Shown one piece after another: positions 31,633 to 40,951 of a stretch of DNA of 64,000 bases. The translations under genes and the position numbers were made by a program. Origin of the DNA: Orbaceae bacterium BiB (GTDB lineage Bacteria > Pseudomonadota > Gammaproteobacteria > Enterobacterales > Orbaceae). The stretch spans positions 744,001 to 808,000 of the forward strand of contig CP133958.1 of NCBI GenBank assembly GCA_036251205.1, in the 5' to 3' direction. The notes under the pieces were generated by a model. The model worked only from the letters and a program-made list of their open reading frames with translations, ran no database searches and was not told the DNA's origin. How positions within the stretch are numbered: the stretch's first letter is position 1; each line of letters opens with the position of its first letter.

Positions 31633-31931
31633 ACAGTATTCAACAATCTTTTATTTAAAATCGAATCATCAACTTGTCTAACCGCTAAACAATCAAATAG
31701 AAATAGTGAGTAACTCAAACAATTCCTTTCCCTCATTTACCATTACCGATAGCAATCAGATATTATTATTTGAACAAATAATGAATTCATTACAACATTC
31801 AAACAATGGATATATAAACAACACAGCTGAAAACTAACAAAAATTGTAATGTTCAACTCATTTTAGCGTAATTAGTCAATGCTATGATGAACTCGTAATA
31901 AAAAATACAGTTCTTATTAAGGAGTTTTACA

Positions 31932-32174
31932 ATGAAAAAAATTATTTTTGCTTTTGCTACTTTAGTTGCTATTTCATCTTTTGCAAGCCAAGCTGAAATC
32001 CGAACAGCGCCAATGGAACATCGTGCAATGATGGAACAACAAATGCATACAAATAATCAAAATAACAATCAAACATGTATGGATAGCTCGGCTCAAAAAT
32101 CAAGTTGCCAAGTTTCTGAACAACAGTGGAAAACACCAGTATTAAATGTAGACTCTCGAGTTACAAATAAATAA
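31932..32174 (+). CDS. Small secreted Met/His/Asn-rich protein
   Basis: The 80-residue product has a good signal peptide (MKKIIFAFATLVAISSFASQA, cleavage before EIRT), leaving a mature chain of about 59 residues. It contains five Met and two His within a short stretch (MEHRAMMEQQMH), an Asn/Gln-rich part and two cysteines nine residues apart. Met- and His-rich secreted peptides can bind copper or other metals, but that is only a suggestion. An AGGAG ribosome binding site and an extended -10 (TGCTATGAT, about 31881-31888) support real expression. I do not recognise a family. Confidence 0.65.
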   Translation: MKKIIFAFATLVAISSFASQAEIRTAPMEHRAMMEQQMHTNNQNNNQTCMDSSAQKSSCQVSEQQWKTPVLNVDSRVTNK

Positions 32175-32409
32175 TATTTGATGTTGTGAAAGTTTATTCT
32201 TTACTAGCAATAATGCTAATAAATGGAGTTATTAATTGTTAGATAAGTATTAAATAATTAGCAAGTAGTAATGTGAGCAAGACTTAAGACCATGTCGTTT
32301 TAAGTTGTAATAAAAATAATAAAAAGTCTCTTTGACCTAAAACCAATATTTGATGATAGTTAAAGACCCTTTTTATTATTATAACCATACCAAGTTAATT
32401 CCATTCCTA

Positions 32410-32967
32410 TTAATTAAATTTATTAATCAAGAAATCTTTCGTATCTACCACCAAACTAAAATTACTCAACGCAGCCAAAAATGCATTGTGTACGTCGTTA
32501 GCTTTAATTGTATAAGATTGAAAAACCAAATCCTTTGTTGCACACGCATCAGCAATTAAAATCGGTTGATACCCTAATTCAGTCGCATAACGTGTCGTTG
32601 AGTCGATACACATATGCGTCATCATCCCACAAATAACAAGTTGTTCAATACCCGCTTTATCTAACTCATCGAGTAAAGTGGTTTGCAAAAAACTATTTGG
32701 ATAGTGTTTAATAATTAATTTTTCATTTTCTGTTATTCGGGATAATAGTTGTTGATGAATGTTTGCACCATCACTACCAATTGCAAAAAAATCAGCTTGA
32801 GGATCATTTTTAATATGCTGAATATAGTAAATCGGTGCCTTCTGTTCATGAAAAAACTGCTGTAATGTAAGAATATTAACTAATGCCTTATCGGGATTTG
32901 TTAATGCCATCTTACCATTAGCAAAGTAATCATTTTGTACATCAATAATTAATAAAGCCTGTTTCAT
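32410..32967 (-). CDS. Isochorismatase-family cysteine hydrolase
   Basis: The 185-residue protein has the alpha/beta fold of isochorismatase-like hydrolases. The catalytic triad residues are visible: Asp in ALLIIDVQNDYF, Lys in KLIIKHYPNSF, and Cys in VICGMMTHMCIDSTTRYA. Members cleave amides or imides, such as nicotinamide, ureides and biurets. The nucleophile motif MTHMCI is shared by many uncharacterised amidases, so the substrate is open. It is divergent from an Lrp-type regulator gene (119 bp between), which may control it. Confidence 0.85.
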   Translation of the reverse strand: MKQALLIIDVQNDYFANGKMALTNPDKALVNILTLQQFFHEQKAPIYYIQHIKNDPQADFFAIGSDGANIHQQLLSRITENEKLIIKHYPNSFLQTTLLDELDKAGIEQLVICGMMTHMCIDSTTRYATELGYQPILIADACATKDLVFQSYTIKANDVHNAFLAALSNFSLVVDTKDFLINKFN

Positions 32968-33085
32968 CTTGTAGTTCCATGTAATAATAAAGTAAACATA
33001 GTATGCAATGCACGGTAAACTAATACCATTGTCAACTGAATGAGTTTTACTGATTTCAGTTTCATATTGAAAAAGTTATCATAAA

Positions 33086-33478
33086 ATGGATAAAAAAGAC
33101 CTCGAAATAGTCTCATTACTAACAGACAATAGCCGATTATCATGGAAAAATATTGGTGATCAGGTTTATCTATCTGGTCAAGCAGTAGGATCTCGCGTAC
33201 AACAACTTATTGATGATAGTATTATTGAAAAATTTACCATCAAACGCCATTACGATAATTTGCAATTTATTACGATCTATATGAATAGCAACCAATTTAC
33301 TATTTTTGAACAATTAGTTAGCGATTATGATGACGTTATCAGTATGGAGAAAATTACAGGAGATGGCTGCTATTTTATTCAATCTTGTTTTGATCATAAT
33401 TCCTTAGAACAATTTATTAATACTATCAGCCCATACGCTCGTTATAAAATTAATCATCGCCTAAAAACGATAAAATAA
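33086..33478 (+). CDS. Lrp/AsnC-type transcriptional regulator
   Basis: The 130-residue protein is shorter than typical Lrp (about 150-164). The N-terminal helix-turn-helix is clear (LEIVSLLTDNSRLSWKNIG then VYLSGQAVGSRVQQL), and the C-terminal half has the beta-alpha-beta ligand-sensing (RAM) fold, with EKITGDGCYFIQ corresponding to the usual GxxD region. Such regulators often act on a divergent neighbour, here the isochorismatase-family gene. Confidence 0.8.
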   Translation: MDKKDLEIVSLLTDNSRLSWKNIGDQVYLSGQAVGSRVQQLIDDSIIEKFTIKRHYDNLQFITIYMNSNQFTIFEQLVSDYDDVISMEKITGDGCYFIQSCFDHNSLEQFINTISPYARYKINHRLKTIK

Positions 33479-33590
33479 CGAATGTCCATAGTAACGGTTT
33501 TGTTAAACAATCGATACCACGCTTTTTATTATACTCTCTCGCTTGATATATGATGATCCGTTAGAATTATCAAAAATAATAATCTATCAC

Positions 33591-33741
33591 ACAATGAATT
33601 CAGTCCAAGCAAATAGCTATACCATTGATTCAGTACCCAATCCCTATCAACAAAGTAATGTGGCTTATGTAGTTGCTCCTGAAAATATTCTCTCGCCAAT
33701 AGATAGTTCAATCATCAATCAACGGCTACAAACGATAGAAC
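33591..33741 (+). pseudogene. Partial duplicate of the 5' coding region of the TPM-domain gene
   Basis: These 151 bp repeat 33922-34072, in the TPM gene downstream, with about 13 mismatches (roughly 91% identity). They cover the end of the signal peptide and the first about 45 mature residues (NSVQANSYTIDSVPNPY). The frame continues a little into unrelated sequence and stops at 33770. The promoter, signal peptide and the remainder of the domain are missing, so this is a relic. The two copies have diverged, showing the duplication is not recent. Confidence 0.8.
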
Positions 33742-34072
33742 TTATTATTTTGTCTATAAATAGTGTATAAATTAGATAATAATCAAACTATTTTCATCCA
33801 CTTTACCCTCGTTTTATTTATCCCTATCATGTAAAATTATAAGAAATAATAAAAAGAATAGGCAATAATAATGAATCATATTAAATACTTTATAAGTTGT
33901 ATTGTATTACTGCTTGTATTTACAATCAATTCTGTCCAAGCAAATAGCTATACAATTGATTCAGTACCCAATCCCTATCAACAAAGTAATGTAACTTATG
34001 TGGTTGACCCTGAAAATATTCTCTCGCCAACGGATAGCTCAATCATCAATCAACGGCTACAAACACTAGAAC
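33591..34072 (+). repeat. Pair of 151 bp direct repeats
   Basis: Copy A is 33591-33741 and copy B is 33922-34072, offset by 331 bp and about 91% identical. Copy B lies inside the intact TPM gene. The pair could recombine and delete the 5' end of that gene. Confidence 0.85.
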
Positions 34073-35280
34073 AAAATACATCTATCGAAACCGCGGTGGT
34101 TGCACTCCCATCTATTGGTCAAATTGATACTAGAGAATTTGCAAATAAACTCTTTAATCACTGGAAGATTGGTAAAAAAGACAAAGACAACGGCTTACTG
34201 ATTCTACTGGTCATAGATCAGCGTGAAGTGGTATTTGAAGTTGGCTATGGACTGGAAGGTAATTTAACGGATGCTAAAAGCTATCGCTTAATGGATCAAT
34301 ATATGTTACCGCTCTTTAAACAAAACCAATTTAGTGAAGGAATGCGTGTTGGTGTTGATGGTGTTGCAAGCTATTTAGAGCAACAATCTTCTGATGGTAC
34401 GCTTTATACGGTTGGTAATAATAAATCATCATTACTATCATTTTTACCTAATAATCCAAGTGAATCTTTAGGTATCAAATTTTATATTACTATTGGGATA
34501 GTCCTCTTATTAGCAATTTATAGCTTTTGGGGTGATCGTATTTTCATGATCAAAGATTGGGCAACAGCTCAATACGTATCACCATTAGGGAGATTCAAAA
34601 AAGCATTATTATTCATTTGGGTTTGGGCAATTGTTTTACTGTTTATATTTGGAGTCAGTGGTATCAGTCAATATTGGCTAATTACTATTTTTCAATGTTT
34701 TGCAATTTGTTCAGTATTGCTAATTTGTCTACTGATTGGTTATTTTATATTTTATATTTTAAGATCAATTGGTCATCGTATATTCTCTATTTTTAGCAAA
34801 AATAGCCACGCAAACAAACCCAAAGCACTTAAAAAATTAATCTGCCCAACCTGTCGTCATCGTTCTATTATTGAGATAACTGAAAACAAGGAAAGTAAAC
34901 TCAATGAAGATGAAAAATATTTGATGAATATTGGTGCAGTAACTTATCGTTTCTTTAGTTGTGAACGGCCCTCTTGTTTAGCGATGTTTAGTGGCTCAAA
35001 AGTTAATTTAGGCTGGAAAATGTGCCCCGATTGTCAGTTACCAACTAATCATCTTATAAAAAGTACAAGAGTAGAACCCACCTACTCCCAATCGGGTCTA
35101 CGCACTGATTACTATCTGTGCGAAAAATGTAAAAAAGAATCAATTGAAACTAAAATACTCCCACGTAAACAACGAAGTAGTTCATCGGGTAGTGGCGGTT
35201 CTGGCGGAAGTTCAGGTAGTAGTGGTGGCTCACGAGGGGGAGGAAGTTCAGGGGGCGGAGGATCTCGAGGAAGATTTTAA
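33871..35280 (+). CDS. TPM-domain membrane protein (YgcG-like)
   Basis: The 469-residue protein has a signal peptide (cleavage after SVQA), an exported TPM domain (about residues 27-175), two or three transmembrane helices (about 205-305) and a cytoplasmic or periplasmic C-terminal part. The last holds two zinc-binding Cys clusters (CPTCRHR, CPDCQLP with CEKCKK) and a terminal Gly/Ser tail of about 35 residues ending RGRF. TPM domains occur in photosystem repair and phosphatase-like proteins of unknown role in bacteria. The Gly-Ser tail is characteristic of YgcG relatives. The downstream DUF3592 gene starts 51 bp later, so the two may form an operon. Confidence 0.8.
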   Translation: MNHIKYFISCIVLLLVFTINSVQANSYTIDSVPNPYQQSNVTYVVDPENILSPTDSSIINQRLQTLEQNTSIETAVVALPSIGQIDTREFANKLFNHWKIGKKDKDNGLLILLVIDQREVVFEVGYGLEGNLTDAKSYRLMDQYMLPLFKQNQFSEGMRVGVDGVASYLEQQSSDGTLYTVGNNKSSLLSFLPNNPSESLGIKFYITIGIVLLLAIYSFWGDRIFMIKDWATAQYVSPLGRFKKALLFIWVWAIVLLFIFGVSGISQYWLITIFQCFAICSVLLICLLIGYFIFYILRSIGHRIFSIFSKNSHANKPKALKKLICPTCRHRSIIEITENKESKLNEDEKYLMNIGAVTYRFFSCERPSCLAMFSGSKVNLGWKMCPDCQLPTNHLIKSTRVEPTYSQSGLRTDYYLCEKCKKESIETKILPRKQRSSSSGSGGSGGSSGSSGGSRGGGSSGGGGSRGRF

Positions 35281-35330
35281 TAGAAAAGTAATAATATCTA
35301 TAAATACTATTTAGGAAAGGAAAACAATAT

Positions 35331-35804
35331 ATGCAAAATAAAACATTAACGTTTATTCTAGGCCTATTTGGCTTAATTGGCGCTATCATACTATGTGTTG
35401 CAATTTATAGTCTCTGTACAACTTATCGTTCAGATATATCTGACTATTATGTGTTATTAGGTATGGGAGTCGTATTTTTATTGATTGGTGTCGTTCCGCT
35501 CATTATGAGTATAAGGCGAAAAAATCTTAATGCACAATTATTACAAACAGGCAGAGCTATTCAAGCTAAAGTCACCTCTGTTGAATTTAATCAGGCATTA
35601 ACGGTGAATGGCAGAAATCCCTTTGTTATCTATTGCCAGTGGAGCGATCCACTAGCATCAAATACCTTATATTTATTTCGTAGTGGTAATATTTGGTTTA
35701 ATCCTAGTGACTTTATTAAAAATGAAACCGTTACTGTTTATATCGACGAAAATAACCCCAAAAATTATTATGTTGATCTAACTTTCTTACCACAAGTTGT
35801 TTAA
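35331..35804 (+). CDS. DUF3592-domain membrane protein
   Basis: The 157-residue protein has two N-terminal transmembrane helices (about residues 8-28 and 45-64) and a C-terminal beta-rich domain typical of DUF3592 (RAIQAKVTSVEFN, then ENNPKNYYVD). The function of this family is unknown. It follows the TPM gene by 51 bp, with AGGAAAGG ahead of the start, and is probably cotranscribed. Confidence 0.75.
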   Translation: MQNKTLTFILGLFGLIGAIILCVAIYSLCTTYRSDISDYYVLLGMGVVFLLIGVVPLIMSIRRKNLNAQLLQTGRAIQAKVTSVEFNQALTVNGRNPFVIYCQWSDPLASNTLYLFRSGNIWFNPSDFIKNETVTVYIDENNPKNYYVDLTFLPQVV

Positions 35805-35879
35805 TAATAAACGCTAATTAGTAAATTAGCCGATGCTGTTTATATTAACTCAGATATTCATTAAAACTATCTCAGTAAA

Positions 35880-38800
35880 CTATCTAAGTAAGCTAAGCAG
35901 CACTTGTAATGGGTGCTTTAAAACTAATTGATCAAAACGCTTTACCTGGCTGCGACATGAGTATCCTGTTGTTAAACAAGATTCTGCTGGGTAAGTATCT
36001 AGTACTTTTTTCCATGATAAATCATACAGCTTATTTGATGCGGCTAAATTAGCCTGTTCATGCCCATAGGTTCCAGCCATTCCGCAACATCCCACATTAA
36101 CTACATTCAATTTTGCTCCCAAACGGCGAAACAGTTGTTGCCACTGTCCACTGCTTGCTGGTAGCTGAGTCGTTTCACTGCAGTGACCTAATAAATAAAA
36201 ATTAGTTATTTCTGTCTCTGTAAATGTTGGTAACTCATCAAACACTTGCATCAGCCACTCATGAGATAACTGAACCATAAAGTCTTGTTTAGCTTGTGGT
36301 ACAATACGACGGTACTCATCACGATAACAAAGCACTAAAGCTGGATCAACGCCCACCATTGGAATTCCTAATTTGGCAATACGTGATAATGCTTCAGAAG
36401 CTTTATTGACCGTTTTAGCAAACTGCCTTAAAAACCCTTTAATATGTTGCGCTTTACCATTAGGAATAAATGGTAATACAACGGGTTTAAAACCGAGTTT
36501 ATCAACTAATTGAACAAAGTCATATACGACTTTTGCATCGTAGTAACTGGTAAAGGGATCTTGGACAATTAGCACGTGCTGTTGACGTTGCTTATCAGAA
36601 AGAGACTCTAACTGCTCAAGTGAAATATTTGCACAGCGATGCCCTTTAAGCTGTTTCTTTAATGTTGGATAAGATAATAATGGTAAGCTTGTCATACCGA
36701 CGATTGATCTGGAAACGACATCGGTTACAGGTAATTGCATAAAAAAGTTAAAAAAACGCGGAGCTTTAGCCATTAACGGTAAATAATGTTCAATATACCC
36801 TACCGCATAATCACGTAGCGGCCGTAAATAACGCGTATGATATAGTTGTAAAAAACGAGCTTTAAAATCAGGAACATCGATCTTAATTGGGCATTGTGTT
36901 GCACAGGCTTTGCATGACAAACAGTGATTCATTGATGCTTTTACTTCATGGGAAAAATCATACTCACCTCGTCTTGCTCGCCAGCTATTACCGATTCGTT
37001 GAACTAACTGGCTCAGTGAACCACTTTTTTGAGCATAGATATTATTAAGTTGATTCTCATCGATACCCAACTCAACGAGTAAGCGCAACCATTCACGGAC
37101 TAAAGCTGCTCTGCCTTTTGGTGAATAAACTCGATTACTAAAGACCTTCATTGATGGACACATTGGGCTATTAACGTCAAAATTAAAGCATAATCCGTTC
37201 CCATTACACTCCGTTGCACCATGGAAAACTTGCTTCACACTGATTGGAATCTGACGATCATATTCACCACGCGTTATCGAATCAATCGAGTACAGCGAAT
37301 CATCAACATTAAGTGATACGCAAATTTTGCCAGGATTGAGACGATTGAATGGATCAAATACCGTTTTAATCAATCTTAAACCGTTGTATAACGTATCGCC
37401 AAAAAATTTAGGGCTATATTCACTACGAAATCCTTTACCATGCTCTCCCCAAAGTAATCCACCATATTTAGCAGTCAACAAAACGACCTGATCTGAAATA
37501 CTCCTGACAAGCTTTAATTGCTCTATGTCGCAAATATCTAACGCAGGACGAACATGTAATACTCCAGAGTCAACATGACCAAACATTCCATAGGTTAAAT
37601 GATATCCATCAAGTAGTGCCCTAAATTCAGTAATGTAATTTGCCAGATGTTCCGGTGGAACACAGGTATCTTCAACGAATGGAATGGGTTTTTGTGCGCC
37701 TTTAGCATTACCGAGTAGCCCTACTGCCTTTTTACGCATCGCATAAATTTTATTAATCTCGGATAACTGATCACAGATTTGGTAACCGATAACACCTGAT
37801 TGATTATTTTCGAGTAAGCGATCTAACTGACTACATAATGCTAAGAATTTATTTTTAATATCATCTGTATCTTGACCGGCAAACTCAACAATATTGATCC
37901 CTTGTAAATCATGTCCAGCTACATCTGTAATAAGATCTTTGACCGATTGCCAAATAATATCTTCTCGCGCCAAATTTAGTACTTTAGAATCAACCGTCTC
38001 AACCGATAATGCTTGCGCATTAACTAAAAAAGGAGCATGTTTTAGAGCAGATTGAAAAGAGTCATATTTGATATTGATTAGATAACGTACCTTAGGCAAT
38101 GGAATTATTCGCAATGTTGCTTCGGCAACAAATGCAAGAGTCCCTTCTGAGCCAGTAATAATTCGAGTTAAATCAAACTCAGTTAAATCTTCATTAAAAA
38201 CATGTTTAAGATCATAACCGGTCAAAAAACGATTTAATTTGGGAAAACGCTGTAAAATAAGTTCACGATGCTCATAACAATAGTTAAATACCGTACGATA
38301 AATGGTGGCAATACGGTCCTCTTGTATCATGATCTCACTCAGTTCTTGCCGTGTTTTACGACCAGTTTCTAACACTTCACCACTTAATAGTACCGCTTTA
38401 ACGGCTAAAGTATGATCCGAGGTTTTACCATACACCATTGAACCTTGTCCTGATGCATCAGTACTAATCATACCACCAATAGTTGCTCGGTTACTGGTCG
38501 ATAATTCAGGAGAAAAGAAATACCCATAATCCGCAAGATTTTGATTAAGCTGGTCTTTAACCACGCCGGCTTCAACTTTTACCCATCCCTCTTTAAGATT
38601 AATCGCTAAAATTCGATTCATATAACGAGAGAGATCAACAATAATACCATGATTTAATGATTGGCCATTTGTTCCCGTCCCACCACCGCGTGGGGTAAAA
38701 CAGATTGATCGATGCTTTTCTTTTCGAGATAAACTAGTGAGTAATTTAAGATCACTGATATTCTTTGGAAATAAAATAGCTTGAGGTAATAACTGATAAA

Positions 38801-38939
38801 TACTGTTATCAGTAGCTTGACTCAATCGAGAGGCATAATCTGTTGCGATATCACCATCATAACCAATATCATTCAACTCATCTAAATAACATTTAACAAT
38901 CTGACTAATTTGCGGGGAACTTTTGATTTGTGGGATCAT
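35880..38939 (-). CDS. ydiJ: FAD-linked oxidase with Fe-S domain (YdiJ, D-2-hydroxyglutarate dehydrogenase type)
   Basis: The 1019-residue protein matches E. coli YdiJ (1018 residues), an FAD and iron-sulfur dehydrogenase active on D-2-hydroxyglutarate and related D-2-hydroxy acids. The PCMH-type FAD domain (about residues 45-280) contains TPRGGGTGTNGQSL and ISTDASGQGSMVYGKTSDH. The FAD oxidase C-terminal domain follows (GMFGHVDSGVLHVRP, LLWGEHGKGFRSEY). A 4Fe-4S-type cluster CLSCKACATQCPIKIDVP lies near residue 675, and a CCG-like C-terminal domain has NVGCCGMAGTYGHE and GYSCRSQVKR. It appears monocistronic. Confidence 0.92.
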   Translation of the reverse strand: MIPQIKSSPQISQIVKCYLDELNDIGYDGDIATDYASRLSQATDNSIYQLLPQAILFPKNISDLKLLTSLSRKEKHRSICFTPRGGGTGTNGQSLNHGIIVDLSRYMNRILAINLKEGWVKVEAGVVKDQLNQNLADYGYFFSPELSTSNRATIGGMISTDASGQGSMVYGKTSDHTLAVKAVLLSGEVLETGRKTRQELSEIMIQEDRIATIYRTVFNYCYEHRELILQRFPKLNRFLTGYDLKHVFNEDLTEFDLTRIITGSEGTLAFVAEATLRIIPLPKVRYLINIKYDSFQSALKHAPFLVNAQALSVETVDSKVLNLAREDIIWQSVKDLITDVAGHDLQGINIVEFAGQDTDDIKNKFLALCSQLDRLLENNQSGVIGYQICDQLSEINKIYAMRKKAVGLLGNAKGAQKPIPFVEDTCVPPEHLANYITEFRALLDGYHLTYGMFGHVDSGVLHVRPALDICDIEQLKLVRSISDQVVLLTAKYGGLLWGEHGKGFRSEYSPKFFGDTLYNGLRLIKTVFDPFNRLNPGKICVSLNVDDSLYSIDSITRGEYDRQIPISVKQVFHGATECNGNGLCFNFDVNSPMCPSMKVFSNRVYSPKGRAALVREWLRLLVELGIDENQLNNIYAQKSGSLSQLVQRIGNSWRARRGEYDFSHEVKASMNHCLSCKACATQCPIKIDVPDFKARFLQLYHTRYLRPLRDYAVGYIEHYLPLMAKAPRFFNFFMQLPVTDVVSRSIVGMTSLPLLSYPTLKKQLKGHRCANISLEQLESLSDKQRQQHVLIVQDPFTSYYDAKVVYDFVQLVDKLGFKPVVLPFIPNGKAQHIKGFLRQFAKTVNKASEALSRIAKLGIPMVGVDPALVLCYRDEYRRIVPQAKQDFMVQLSHEWLMQVFDELPTFTETEITNFYLLGHCSETTQLPASSGQWQQLFRRLGAKLNVVNVGCCGMAGTYGHEQANLAASNKLYDLSWKKVLDTYPAESCLTTGYSCRSQVKRFDQLVLKHPLQVLLSLLR

Positions 38940-39332
38940 AATGGTACAGGGATTCGGTTATTATGAATTATCTTTAATCTAACATAAACCAATCAACAAG
39001 TTAACGCTCTATTTTCGTTATTTTATTGCTGTAAGATGTTAATATAGTATAAAAAATAGCAGTAATCGCCAAAACAGGTACAACGTTTATCCACTTAATA
39101 ATATTTAGGGTAAATTCATTGCCTTACAATTTAACTCAACTTAAAAGTAAGGTATGCTTATCGTTATCGTACTTTAGATCACCTTACAATACGGCAAGAT
39201 AAATCTACCGATAAAAATTGATCTAATAAATAGCTAAAATATCAGTTGAATCTGTCTCTATTTCAACAACAATCAGTATGTTTAGCTGAAAAAGGTATAA
39301 CAATAATATGATGACATTGAGTTAAAAGGAGG

Positions 39333-39368
39333 TTTATCTTTTAGCAAAACCTAGCTAAAAGAGATAAA
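39333..39368. repeat. Strong inverted repeat upstream of the DUF2165 gene
   Basis: TTTATCTTTTAGC (39333-39345) pairs with GCTAAAAG-A-GATAAA (39354-39368), 13 bp with one bulged A and an 8-base loop. It lies in a 533 bp gene-free stretch (38940-39472) between ydiJ and the DUF2165 gene, just after AGGAGG at 39327-39332. No T run follows on either strand, so it is not a simple terminator. I see no gene in that stretch. Confidence 0.5.
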
Positions 39369-39472
39369 TATCACAAACTAATATTGGTCGCGTTACCACA
39401 ACTAACGTAATCACAAGATATAATCTATCTATATCAATTGAGTAGTTAACTATTATTTATAAGAGGTTTTAA

Positions 39473-40012
39473 ATGAAGTGTAAAGCAGACTTAATATCCA
39501 CACAACAAATCTTAAAAGCAACTATCGCTTTTACTGTTGGATTCTTTTGCTTAATTGTTGGTTTTGATAATATCGTTGATTTTAATACGAATTATTCATT
39601 TGTTAATAGCGTGCTATCAATGAATACCATGGAACCCTTTTTTTCAGGTAGTGAGGCAATTACATCAAGGGCTATTACCAATCAAACTGTTCACTTAATC
39701 GGCTACTGGATTATTATTATCGGCGAATTATTTACTGGTTTAGTCTGTATGACCGGGTCACTTTATATGTTTGCATCTATTAAGAAATCTCGATTCGTTA
39801 ATGGCCAAGTTATTTATCTAGTCGGTGCAGTTTTGGCTGTTCTTGTTTGGTATTTTGGTTTTGCCGTTATTGGTGGTGAATACTTCTCAATGTGGGCAAA
39901 TAAAATGAATGGGCAATCTAAAGCTTATACATTCGCAACATTTATTTTATTAACTGCAATTTTTGTTGGATTACCTTTGCTAAAAAAACAGAATGATGAC
40001 AATCAAAAATAA
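39473..40012 (+). CDS. DUF2165 family membrane protein
   Basis: The 179-residue protein has four predicted transmembrane helices (about residues 15-35, 75-100, 113-133 and 150-168). The stretch GFAVIGGEYFSMWANKMNGQ resembles the conserved GGEWF-MWQ signature of DUF2165 proteins, small membrane proteins of unknown function. A GAGG ribosome binding site precedes the ATG, and a strong terminator follows immediately. Confidence 0.75.
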   Translation: MKCKADLISTQQILKATIAFTVGFFCLIVGFDNIVDFNTNYSFVNSVLSMNTMEPFFSGSEAITSRAITNQTVHLIGYWIIIIGELFTGLVCMTGSLYMFASIKKSRFVNGQVIYLVGAVLAVLVWYFGFAVIGGEYFSMWANKMNGQSKAYTFATFILLTAIFVGLPLLKKQNDDNQK

Positions 40013-40014
40013 CT

Positions 40015-40037
40015 AACCGCTTCGGCGGTTTTTTTAT
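40015..40037 (+). terminator. Terminator of the DUF2165 gene
   Basis: AACCGC and GCGGTT close a stable TTCG tetraloop and are followed by seven further T. It starts 2 bp after the stop codon. Confidence 0.93.
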
Positions 40038-40128
40038 GTATGATACCGATAATTCAAAATAACAAATCTTATTCAGCCTTATCTCACCCTCGATAGACAT
40101 TAACCCGTTGCTTAATTGTAAATTAATC

Positions 40129-40165
40129 TTGACAAAACTTTAAAATACTGTATATTTATACATGT
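40129..40165 (+). promoter_or_regulatory. Promoter overlapped by a LexA-like box
   Basis: A perfect -35 TTGACA (40129-40134) and TATATT (40151-40156), 16 bp apart, form a strong promoter. Overlapping the -10, TACTGTATATTTATACATGT (40146-40165) matches the E. coli LexA consensus at about 16 of 20 positions. The left CTGT half is perfect; the right half has CAT instead of CAG, so LexA binding is uncertain. Confidence 0.45.
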
Positions 40166-40203
40166 CAAATCATTACTAAAACAACAATATAAAAGGAGTC
40201 ATA

Positions 40204-40614
40204 ATGTTTGATATAAAAAGTCTTAATTTTGAAGGTCTAAATAATATTCCTAAATCAATTGATATTGGATACCATGATAGTAATTGCGGTAAAATCTATA
40301 ATAAAAATGGGTCTTTTATACTCTATTCTAACTTTACTTTTTACGGTGAAAAATTTGAAGCAATCCAACAGAATCATGTCGTTGGCTGTTTCAATATCCA
40401 ATTACAAGAGATTCCTTGTGATGCTGACGGGAACCCACTGCTAGTATCATATTGGTTTGAACGCAACGATGATCAACACTCTCGGATAGTGTTCTTATTT
40501 TCAAAAGAGCCAACACATCGAATCATATTAAAAACAGGTAAAATCATCGATAATAACACCGATAATCAATACATTATGGATATGGGGATTAACTATATCT
40601 TGGCACAGCGTTAA
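40204..40614 (+). CDS. Unknown cytoplasmic protein under a LexA-like box
   Basis: The 136-residue protein has no signal peptide or membrane segment and no family I recognise. It is rich in Asn, Ile and aromatic residues and is predicted to be beta-rich (GSFILYSNFTFYG, RIVFLFSKEPTHRIILK). Five residues after an AAAGGAG ribosome binding site comes the ATG. Its strong promoter is overlapped by a LexA-like box, suggesting DNA-damage control, but I cannot tie it to SulA or other known SOS proteins. It has its own terminator, so it forms a single-gene unit. Confidence 0.65.
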   Translation: MFDIKSLNFEGLNNIPKSIDIGYHDSNCGKIYNKNGSFILYSNFTFYGEKFEAIQQNHVVGCFNIQLQEIPCDADGNPLLVSYWFERNDDQHSRIVFLFSKEPTHRIILKTGKIIDNNTDNQYIMDMGINYILAQR

Positions 40615-40617
40615 TTT

Positions 40618-40640
40618 AAAAGGGCTTTATGCCCTTTTTT
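40618..40640 (+). terminator. Terminator of the unknown gene
   Basis: AAAAGGGC and GCCCTTTT pair perfectly around a TTTAT loop and end in six T. Confidence 0.9.
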
Positions 40641-40951
40641 AAGATCAAAAAACTAATTACGATTGATTAAGATAAAATAATCTATAAAAAAACTATCCAC
40701 TTATATGGTTTTTAATCCACAAAATCTGTTGATAACTACTTTGATAACTTTACTAACTTACTAATTTAAATACTTTTATAACGATGGCGAAAATATAGCG
40801 ATCCCATGAACAATTCTATCTAATCACATCCATTTTGATACTGTTGTAGAGATCCAAAAAGTAGGTAATTACCAGCCAATATGTTTATAACCCGATGCTA
40901 ATATCGCCATAAAACTACAATTTAAAGGCCTATTTGACATTCATTGTTGAA
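40641..40951. other. Gene-free stretch
   Basis: About 310 bp of AT-rich DNA between two convergent units. I see no gene, RNA or convincing repeat in it. Confidence 0.6.
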
